DNA of 30,903 bases, taken from Pseudomonadota bacterium. GTDB taxonomy: Bacteria; Pseudomonadota; Alphaproteobacteria; Rhizobiales; Xanthobacteraceae. The notes below the pieces were generated by a model. That model saw only the letters and a list, made by a program, of their open reading frames with translations. It was not told the DNA's origin and did not search any database. Location: assembly GCA_023386885.1 (NCBI GenBank), contig JAEWIX010000082.1:1-30903 (forward strand), read 5' to 3'. Made by a program: the position numbers and the translations under genes. Every line of letters begins with the position of its first letter. Within the stretch, counting starts at the first letter, position 1. Below, piece after piece: positions 24,840 through 30,903 of the stretch.

Positions 24840-26039
24840 ATGGGGCCATTGCAGGGCATCAAAGTCGTCGACATGACAACGGTGCTGATGGGGCCCTTCG
24901 CGACCCAGACGCTTGGCGATTACGGCGCGGATGTCATCAAGATTGAATCGCTGGATGGCGATGTGACCCGCCAGATCGGCCCGACCCGGCATCCCGGCAT
25001 GGGCCCGGTGTTTCTCAACGCCAATCGCAGCAAGCGCAGCATTTGCCTCGACCTGAAGAAAGACGCTGGCCGCGCTGTGGCCTTGCGGCTGATCGCGGCC
25101 GCTGACGTTCTGGTTTACAACGTCCGACCGCAGGCGATGCAGCGGCTACGGCTCGGTTACGAGGATGCCGCGGCGGTCAATCCGCGCCTGATCTATGCCG
25201 GCGTGTTCGGTTTCGGTCAGGACGGTCCTTATGCGGCGAAGGCGGCCTATGACGATCTCATTCAGGGCGGCTCGGCGCTGGCACATCTGATGGCGCGCGG
25301 CGGCGACGGCACCCCGCGCTACGTGCCGAACGCGCTGGTCGATCGCATCGTCGGACTCAATGCCGTGGGCGCGATCCTCGCCAGTCTGGTGCATCGCGAC
25401 CGCACCGGCGTCGGTCAGCGCGTCGATATCCCGATGTTCGAAACGATGGCCGGCTTCGTGATGGGCGATCATCTCGGCGGCCTCACTTACGAGCCGCCGC
25501 TCGATCAGGGCGGTTATGCGCGACATCTGTCACCCGACCGCAGGCCGTACAAGACATCGGACGGCTACCTTTGCGTGATCGTCTACAACGACAAGCAGTG
25601 GGACAAATTCCTCACCGCGACCGGTCGCAACGATCTGCGCAGCGATCCGCGCTTCGCGACCTTCGCCGGGCGCGCCAACAATATCGATCATGTCTATGCC
25701 GAACTGGCGCGGATCATCGCACAGCGTCCGACCGCGGAATGGATCAAGCTGCTGGACGAGGCTGATGTGCCGGCTCTGCCGATGCATGATCTCGTCAGCA
25801 TCCTGAGCGATCCGCATTTGGCCGCAACCGATTTCTTTCCGACGGTAGAGCACCCGAGCGAAGGAAAAATCCGCAGCATGCGGACCGCCGCCACATGGTC
25901 CGAAACGCCCGCCGAGCCGACGCGGCTGGCGCCACGCCTAGGCGAGCAGAGCGAGGACGTTCTGCGCGAGGCGGGCTACTCGTCGGATGAAATTGTACAA
26001 CTGATCAGCGATGGCGTCACCAATCGGGCTGTGAGCTAG
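24840..26039 (+). CDS. CaiB/BaiF family III CoA transferase
   Basis: 399 residues; the ATG follows a modest GGTGGA. Family signature at the N-terminus (GIKVVDMTTVLMGPFATQTLGDYGADVIKIE), NRSKRSICLDLK, and the catalytic aspartate in AYDDLIQG (D138, four residues before the conserved Gln). C-terminal features VDIPMFETM and LLDEADVPALPMHDL are also usual. The enzyme moves CoA between acids, or acts as a racemase if it is the AMACR-like branch, which would fit branched acyl chains next to an SCPx thiolase. A 171-base gap without evident gene precedes it. Confidence 0.9.
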   Translation: MGPLQGIKVVDMTTVLMGPFATQTLGDYGADVIKIESLDGDVTRQIGPTRHPGMGPVFLNANRSKRSICLDLKKDAGRAVALRLIAAADVLVYNVRPQAMQRLRLGYEDAAAVNPRLIYAGVFGFGQDGPYAAKAAYDDLIQGGSALAHLMARGGDGTPRYVPNALVDRIVGLNAVGAILASLVHRDRTGVGQRVDIPMFETMAGFVMGDHLGGLTYEPPLDQGGYARHLSPDRRPYKTSDGYLCVIVYNDKQWDKFLTATGRNDLRSDPRFATFAGRANNIDHVYAELARIIAQRPTAEWIKLLDEADVPALPMHDLVSILSDPHLAATDFFPTVEHPSEGKIRSMRTAATWSETPAEPTRLAPRLGEQSEDVLREAGYSSDEIVQLISDGVTNRAVS

Positions 26040-26061
26040 TTTAAAAAGGAGATCGTACGCG

Positions 26062-27228
26062 ATGGATTTTGCACTCACCGCCGAACAGGAATCCATCCGT
26101 GACGCTATCGCGAAGATTTGTACCGCCTTCGACGATACCTATTGGCTGACGAAGGATCGCGAGGGCGGATTCCCGGTTGAGTTTCACAAAGCGATGGCAG
26201 ACGCTGGCTGGCTCGGCATCTGCATCCCTGAAGCCTATGGCGGTGCCGGCCTCGGCATCAGCGATGCCGCGATCATGATGCGGACGATTTCGGAATCCGG
26301 CGCGGGCATGTCGGGTGCTTCCGCCATTCATATGAACGTGTTCGGGCTCAATCCGGTGGTGGTGTTCGGCACAGAGGCGCAATGTCGGCGCATGCTGCCG
26401 CCGATCGTCTCCGGCAAGGAGCGGTCGTGCTTCGCCGTGACGGAGCCCAACACCGGGCTCAACACCACGCAACTCAAGACACGCGCGGTGCGGCAGGGCG
26501 ACAAATATGTCGTCAACGGCCAGAAGGTGTGGATTTCCACCGCGCAGGTCGCGGAAAAAATCCTGTTGCTGGCGCGCACGACGCCGCTGGAGGATGTGAA
26601 GTCGCCGACCCATGGCCTGAGCCTGTTCTATACCGATTTCGACCGCTCGCGCATCGCGGTGCATGAGATCGAGAAGATGGGCCGCAAGGCGGTCGATTCC
26701 AACGAACTATTCTTTGAGAATTTTGAGATCCCGGTCGATGATCGGATCGGCGAGGAAGGGCGCGGCTTCGAATACATCCTGCACGGCATGAACCCTGAGC
26801 GCATCCTGATCGCGGCGGAAGCGGTGGGGCTCGGCAAGCTGGCGCTGTCGCGCGCGGCGGCCTATGCCAAGAGCCGTATCGTGTTCAATCGCCCCATCGG
26901 TCAGAACCAGGCGATCCAGCATCCGCTCGCCAAGAACTGGATGGAACTGGAGGCGGCGTGGCTGATGGTGATGTCGGCGGGCTGGCAGTACGACAAGGGC
27001 ATGTCCTGCGGTCCTGCTGCCAACGCGGCGAAGTATCTCGCGGCGGAGGCCGGCTTCCAGGCCTGCGAGCAGGCGGTGATGACCCACGGCGGCTTCGGCT
27101 ACGCCAAGGAATTCCACGTCGAGCGCTACATGCGCGAGGTGATGATCCCACGCATCGCGCCGATCAGCCCGCAGCTTGTTCTTTCCTTCATTGCCGAGAA
27201 GGTGCTCGGCCTGCCGAAATCCTATTGA
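26062..27228 (+). CDS. Acyl-CoA dehydrogenase
   Basis: 388 residues; AAAAAGGAG precedes the ATG. FAD-binding acyl-CoA dehydrogenase fold: MDFALTAEQESIRDAI, PEAYGGAGLG, CFAVTEPNTGLNT, GQKVWIS, FNRPIGQNQAIQH, MTHGGFGYAKEFHVERYMRE. The glutamate of the usual YEGT position is missing (APIS at 366-369); the likely base is E246 in NPERILIA, the position used by isovaleryl-CoA and long-chain dehydrogenases. It should introduce a 2,3 double bond into the acyl-CoA. Its gene is 22 bases after the CoA transferase and 12 before the second thiolase homologue, in one transcript. Confidence 0.93.
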   Translation: MDFALTAEQESIRDAIAKICTAFDDTYWLTKDREGGFPVEFHKAMADAGWLGICIPEAYGGAGLGISDAAIMMRTISESGAGMSGASAIHMNVFGLNPVVVFGTEAQCRRMLPPIVSGKERSCFAVTEPNTGLNTTQLKTRAVRQGDKYVVNGQKVWISTAQVAEKILLLARTTPLEDVKSPTHGLSLFYTDFDRSRIAVHEIEKMGRKAVDSNELFFENFEIPVDDRIGEEGRGFEYILHGMNPERILIAAEAVGLGKLALSRAAAYAKSRIVFNRPIGQNQAIQHPLAKNWMELEAAWLMVMSAGWQYDKGMSCGPAANAAKYLAAEAGFQACEQAVMTHGGFGYAKEFHVERYMREVMIPRIAPISPQLVLSFIAEKVLGLPKSY

Positions 27229-27240
27229 AGGCACGCGCGC

Positions 27241-28377
27241 ATGAGCTTCATCACCGGCGTCGGATTGACGGCTTTCGGCAAGCACGAAGGATCGTCGACG
27301 CTCGATCTGATGAGCGTGGCGGCCGAACAGGCGATCGCCGATGCCGGTCTGAAGCGCGAAGAGATCGATGGTCTGGTGTGCGGCTATGCCACCACCATGC
27401 CGCACATCATGCTGGCGACGGTGTTTGCCGAACATTTCGGCATTCGCCCGGCTTATTGCCACGCGGTTCAGGTCGGTGGCGCCACCGGCATGGCGATGAC
27501 GATGCTGGCGCATTGCATCGTTGACGGCGGCGTCGCGCGTAACGTGCTGGTGGTCGGCGGCGAGAACCGGCTGACCGGGCAGAGCCGCGACGCATCGGTG
27601 CAGGCTTTGGCACAGGTCGGCCATCCGGCCTATGAGGTGCCGCTGGGGCCTACCATTCCGGCCTATTACGGCCTCGTGGCCTCCCGCTACATGCACGAAT
27701 ACGGTGTGACCGAAGAGGATCTCGCCGAGTTTGCCGTGCTGATGCGCGATCATGCGGCAACGCATCCCGGCGCACAGTTTCACGAACGGATTTCTGTTGC
27801 GGATGTCATGGCGTCGAAGCCTGTGGCGTCGCCGCTGAAGTTGCTGGATTGCTGCCCGGTGTCAGATGGCGGCGCGGCGTTTGTCGTCAGCAGAGAGCCC
27901 ACAAGTTCGTTCGGCGTGAAGGTGAGAGGATGCGCGCAGGCGCACACGCATCAGCACATCACCGCCGCACCGGCCCTGAGCGAATTCGGCGCCGAGATTG
28001 CCATCGCGCGCGCCAAGGAGAACAGCGGTCTTGCCATTGCCGATGTCCGCTATGCGGCGGTGTACGACAGTTTCACCATCACGCTGGCAATGCTGCTGGA
28101 AGATCTCGGACTTGCCGCGCGAGGCGAGGCGGCGGCGCGTGTTCGCGCCGGCTATTTCGGTCGCGATGGCGCGGTGCCGCTGAACACCCACGGCGGGTTG
28201 ATGAGCTACGGCCATTGCGGCGTCGGCGGCGCCATGGCGCATATGGTCGAAACGCAGTTGCAGATGACCGGCCGCGCGGGCAATCGTCAGGTGAAGGATG
28301 CATCCATCGCGCTGTTGCATGGCGATGGCGGCGTCCTCTCCTCTCACGTCAGCATGTTTCTGGAGCGGGTGCGATGA
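27241..28377 (+). CDS. Thiolase-fold protein lacking the catalytic cysteine (Ltp2-like aldolase candidate)
   Basis: 378 residues of the SCP2-thiolase fold. The nucleophile position of the thiolase encoded upstream (C84 in ACATG) is glycine here (G80 in VGGATG). The HDCF motif becomes YDSF (Y275), and NPSGGLKAKGH becomes NTHGGLMSYGH (Y323, H325). It therefore cannot work as an ordinary thiolase. Ltp2-type steroid aldolases have a thiolase fold without the cysteine, rely on tyrosines, and need a DUF35 partner; the next gene encodes such a protein and overlaps by four bases. I infer a retro-aldol (or related) C-C cleavage of a 3-hydroxyacyl-CoA. Substrate unknown. Confidence 0.85.
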   Translation: MSFITGVGLTAFGKHEGSSTLDLMSVAAEQAIADAGLKREEIDGLVCGYATTMPHIMLATVFAEHFGIRPAYCHAVQVGGATGMAMTMLAHCIVDGGVARNVLVVGGENRLTGQSRDASVQALAQVGHPAYEVPLGPTIPAYYGLVASRYMHEYGVTEEDLAEFAVLMRDHAATHPGAQFHERISVADVMASKPVASPLKLLDCCPVSDGGAAFVVSREPTSSFGVKVRGCAQAHTHQHITAAPALSEFGAEIAIARAKENSGLAIADVRYAAVYDSFTITLAMLLEDLGLAARGEAAARVRAGYFGRDGAVPLNTHGGLMSYGHCGVGGAMAHMVETQLQMTGRAGNRQVKDASIALLHGDGGVLSSHVSMFLERVR

Positions 28378-28748
28378 ACGGCGCGAACGAGACGGCCGAT
28401 CGCGACTGGACGGACGGCGTGGAGGCGATTGCCTATCAACGCTGCAAGGCTTGCGGCGCGACGCAGTATTTTCGCCGCGGCTTCTGCCGCGCCTGCGGTG
28501 GCACCGAATTGACACGCATACGCGCGAGCGGCACCGGAACCGTCTATGCCGTTACGCATGTGACGCGTGCCCCGACACCGGAAGCGCGGGCGCACGGGCC
28601 TTACACCATCGTGCTTGTCGATGCCGACGAAGGGTTTCGTTTGATGGCGCACGGCGCCGACGGTCTTGCGATCGGCGACAGGGTGACCGCAAAATTCAGC
28701 CGCTTCGTCGATCGTCTCGTGCCGTATTTCGAAAGGACCACATCATGA
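28374..28748 (+). CDS. DUF35 zinc-ribbon/OB-fold partner protein
   Basis: 124 residues, start ATG at 28374 overlapping the thiolase-like stop as ATGA; the same frame is open far upstream inside that gene but without meaning. A rubredoxin-like zinc ribbon uses C24, C27, C38 and C41 (RCKACG ... FCRACGG), followed by an OB-fold (about 50-124; SGTGTVYAVTHV, GPYTIVLVDADEGFRLMAHG, GDRVTAKF). Such proteins bind thiolase-fold partners and help hold the CoA substrate (ChsH2 in the steroid aldolase; archaeal DUF35 between thiolase and HMG-CoA synthase). It is a stand-alone unit here, not fused to a MaoC hydratase. Confidence 0.92.
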   Translation: MNGANETADRDWTDGVEAIAYQRCKACGATQYFRRGFCRACGGTELTRIRASGTGTVYAVTHVTRAPTPEARAHGPYTIVLVDADEGFRLMAHGADGLAIGDRVTAKFSRFVDRLVPYFERTTS

Positions 28749-30841
28749 GCCGCCTCAGGGCCGCCCTCGACCCGCGCTCCGTTGCGATCATCGGAGCCTC
28801 TGAAAATTACAACAAGGTTGGCGGCCGACCGGTCCATTACCTCGACAAGTTCGGATTCAAGGGCAAGGTGTTTCCGATCAATCCGACGCGACAGGAGGTG
28901 CAGGGGCACAAGTGCTATCCAAGTCTCGCCGATCTGCCCGAAGCGCCGGAAATGGTGATCGTCGCGGTGGCGGGCGATAATGCCATCGGCGCGGTGGAGG
29001 ATTGCGCGGCGCGTGGCGTCAAGGTCGCGGTGGTGATGGCGTCCGGCTTCGGCGAAGTCGATGCCGTGGCCGGCAAGGCCAAGGAGCGCCATATGGTCGA
29101 GGTCGCGCACAATGCGGGCATGCGCATCGTCGGGCCGAATTCGCAGGGGCTCGCCAATTTCGGCACCGGCGCCATCGCCAGCTTCTCGACGATGTTCATG
29201 GACATGGATCGCGCCGAAGGCCACGTCGCGATGTTGAGCCAGAGCGGTGCGCTATCCACGGTGCCGGTCGGCTTCCTGCGTCAGAAGGGCATTGGCGTCC
29301 GTCACACGCACGCAACCGGCAACGACGCGGATATCAATGTCGGCGAACTCGCGGTGGCGGTGGCGGAAGATCCCGAGGTCAAGCTGCTGCTGCTTTATCT
29401 CGAAAGCATCCCGCAGACGAAGTATCTGGAAGAACTCGCGGCCGTTGCGCTGGATCGCGATCTGCCGATCATCGCGCTGAAATCCGGCCGTACCGAAGCG
29501 GGGCGGCAGGCGGCGCAATCGCACACCGGCGCGCTCGCCAACGAGGATAGCGTCGTCGATGCGTTCTTCGAACATCACGGCATCTGGCGTGCGCCGGATA
29601 TGCGCGGTCTGGTGGAGGCGACCGAACTTTACCTCAAGGGCTGGAAGCCGAACGGCCGACGGCTGGTGGCGATCAGCAATTCCGGCGCGGTGTGCGTCAT
29701 GACGGCGGATGCGGCGACCTCGGCAGGGATGCCGATGGCGAAACTTGCGCCCGAGACTGACAAGAAGCTCAAGGGCATCCTGCCGACCTTCGCCACCACG
29801 ACCAACCCGATCGATCTCACCGCGGCGCTATTGTCCAATAGCCGGCTGTTCGGCGACATCCTGCCGGTGATCGCGGAAGATCCGGCGGCGGATGCGTTTC
29901 TCATCGGCGTGCCTGTGGCGGGGCCCGGCTACGACGTGCCGGCCTTCGCACGGGATGCAGCGGCATTCGGCAAGCAGACCGGCAAGCCGTTGGTGGTCGC
30001 GGCGACGCAGAAAAGCGTCGCGGATGAATTTTCCGCGGAAGGCATTACCGTATTCCCGACGGAAGTGGAGGGCGTCGCCGCGCTCAATCAATTCCTGTCG
30101 CATCGCGAGTTGATGGCGCGGACGCGCGCGCGTCGCGCAATGCGGGCGAAGCCCGGCACGGCAACGGCGGCACCGACCGGCGCGACGCAGATGTTAAACG
30201 AAGCCGATAGCCTCGCCTTGCTGGCGGCAAGGGGAATCCCTGTGGTGCCGCATCGACTGTGTCATTCGCGTGCCGAAGCCATTGCGGCCTTCGAGGCCAT
30301 CGGCGGACCGGCGGTCGTGAAAGGCTGCTCCGCCGATATCGCACACAAATCCGAACTTGGACTGGTCAAGCTCGGCGTCACGTCGCGGGAAGCCGCGGCC
30401 GATATCTACAGCGAGATGGAAGAGATCATTCGCAAGCAGGGTGCGCGGTTCGACGGTGTCATCGTTGCGGCGATGGCCGGCGGACGACGCGAGATCATGA
30501 TCGGGGCGCATCGCGATCCGGTGTTTGGGCCGGTGGTGGCGATGGGTGACGGCGGCAAGTATGTCGAGATTTTCCGCGATACCACTTTGCTGCTGCCGCC
30601 GTTCTCGCAGGCTGACGCGGTCGACGCACTGCAACGATTGCGCGTCGCGCCATTGTTCGCCGGCGTGCGCGGTGAGCCGCCGATGGACGTTGCCGCGCTG
30701 AGCAATGCCATCGTCAAGATCGGCGCACTGATGGCCGATCCCGAGGCCCGGGTGATGAGTCTCGATCTCAACCCGGTGATGCTCGACAGCGAAGGCAAAG
30801 GTTGCGTCGTGGTCGATGCCGTGGTGTTCCAGGCGACGTAA
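28745..30841 (+). CDS. ADP-forming acyl-CoA synthetase (fused alpha-beta NDP-forming ligase)
   Basis: 698 residues from the ATG at 28745, overlapping the previous stop as ATGA, with AAAGGA upstream. Order: CoA-binding Rossmann domain (about 1-130; SVAIIGASENYNKVGGRP, GPNSQGLANF), two succinyl-CoA-ligase-like domains with the phospho-histidine H260 in QSHTGALANED, a linker (about 455-480), and a C-terminal ATP-grasp domain (about 480-698; GGPAVVKGCSADIAHKSELGLV). It interconverts acid + CoA + ATP with acyl-CoA + ADP + phosphate. It could activate the substrate or recover ATP from a product acyl-CoA. Last gene of the cluster in the window, tightly coupled to the thiolase-like/DUF35 pair. Related fused enzymes include feruloyl-CoA and acetyl-CoA ligases. 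Confidence 0.92.
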   Translation: MSRLRAALDPRSVAIIGASENYNKVGGRPVHYLDKFGFKGKVFPINPTRQEVQGHKCYPSLADLPEAPEMVIVAVAGDNAIGAVEDCAARGVKVAVVMASGFGEVDAVAGKAKERHMVEVAHNAGMRIVGPNSQGLANFGTGAIASFSTMFMDMDRAEGHVAMLSQSGALSTVPVGFLRQKGIGVRHTHATGNDADINVGELAVAVAEDPEVKLLLLYLESIPQTKYLEELAAVALDRDLPIIALKSGRTEAGRQAAQSHTGALANEDSVVDAFFEHHGIWRAPDMRGLVEATELYLKGWKPNGRRLVAISNSGAVCVMTADAATSAGMPMAKLAPETDKKLKGILPTFATTTNPIDLTAALLSNSRLFGDILPVIAEDPAADAFLIGVPVAGPGYDVPAFARDAAAFGKQTGKPLVVAATQKSVADEFSAEGITVFPTEVEGVAALNQFLSHRELMARTRARRAMRAKPGTATAAPTGATQMLNEADSLALLAARGIPVVPHRLCHSRAEAIAAFEAIGGPAVVKGCSADIAHKSELGLVKLGVTSREAAADIYSEMEEIIRKQGARFDGVIVAAMAGGRREIMIGAHRDPVFGPVVAMGDGGKYVEIFRDTTLLLPPFSQADAVDALQRLRVAPLFAGVRGEPPMDVAALSNAIVKIGALMADPEARVMSLDLNPVMLDSEGKGCVVVDAVVFQAT

Positions 30842-30877
30842 GGTTTACCGGCTTCGCGCAGGAACGACCGCGGCGTT

Positions 30878-30898
30878 GGGGGGGGGGTCGGAGACCCC
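30878..30898 (+). repeat. G10 run and hairpin at the window end
   Basis: A run of ten G (30878-30887) overlaps the hairpin GGGGTC-GGA-GACCCC (30884-30898), 37 bases after the last stop. It may be part of a terminator cut off by the window end. The run length is prone to sequencing error. Confidence 0.4.
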
Positions 30899-30903
30899 GC
30901 CCA

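Noticed and set aside
28298..28744. Upstream extension of the ADP-forming ligase
   Set aside because: It runs through the DUF35 gene in another frame; the ATG at 28745 begins exactly at the conserved CoA-binding domain and has a ribosome site.

Overview
The window is high-GC DNA with tight operons, alphaproteobacterial-type gene content and a Bradyrhizobium/Rhodopseudomonas/Afipia-like extragenic palindrome between two genes. I infer a member of the Hyphomicrobiales, probably the Nitrobacteraceae (Bradyrhizobium group). The assignment rests on style and remembered families, not on a search. No tRNA, rRNA, CRISPR array, transposase or phage gene was seen.

Region 1 (1-9180) is a surface-adhesin locus. 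The 3' end of a giant repeat adhesin (T1SS-143/DUF5801-like repeats, RTX motifs, C-terminal type I secretion signal) runs into the window on the + strand and ends at a strong hairpin terminator. Convergent to it, on the - strand, are a TolC-like outer-membrane protein, a LapB-type ABC exporter with a C39-like domain lacking its cysteine, an overlapping HlyD-type adaptor, and a LapG-type periplasmic cysteine protease. Together they form an export-and-release system of the LapA/LapG kind. The c-di-GMP receptor LapD is not in the window. A small secreted protein with a cadherin/Ig-like look lies upstream of tolC.

Region 2 (9449-11347) is a stand-alone alkyl-sulfatase of the metallo-beta-lactamase type.

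Region 3 (11395-21760) looks like a regulon for uptake and oxidation of a sugar or sugar acid. On the - strand are an IlvD/Edd-type sugar-acid dehydratase (TTG start), a DHRS6/2-keto-3-deoxy-L-fuconate-dehydrogenase-like SDR, a second SDR, and a LacI-family repressor. Divergent on the + strand are a CUT1-type ABC importer (ATPase, Tat-exported binding protein, two permeases) and a D-erythronate-dehydrogenase-like enzyme (TTG start). The same 13-base site occurs in front of the dehydratase and inside a near-consensus promoter in front of the importer, so the LacI protein probably controls both arms. No kinase, aldolase or 2,4-diketo-acid hydrolase that would finish the pathway is present.

Region 4 (21948-30841) is a seven-gene + strand acyl-CoA cluster: SCPx-type thiolase, AMP-forming acyl-CoA synthetase, CaiB/BaiF CoA transferase, acyl-CoA dehydrogenase, a thiolase homologue that has lost its nucleophilic cysteine, a DUF35 zinc-ribbon/OB partner, and an ADP-forming acyl-CoA synthetase. 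The last three are joined by ATGA overlaps. The cysteine-less thiolase plus DUF35 pair resembles the steroid side-chain aldolase Ltp2-ChsH2 and suggests a retro-aldol step in degradation of an unknown branched carboxylic acid. This is the best candidate for undescribed biochemistry in the window.
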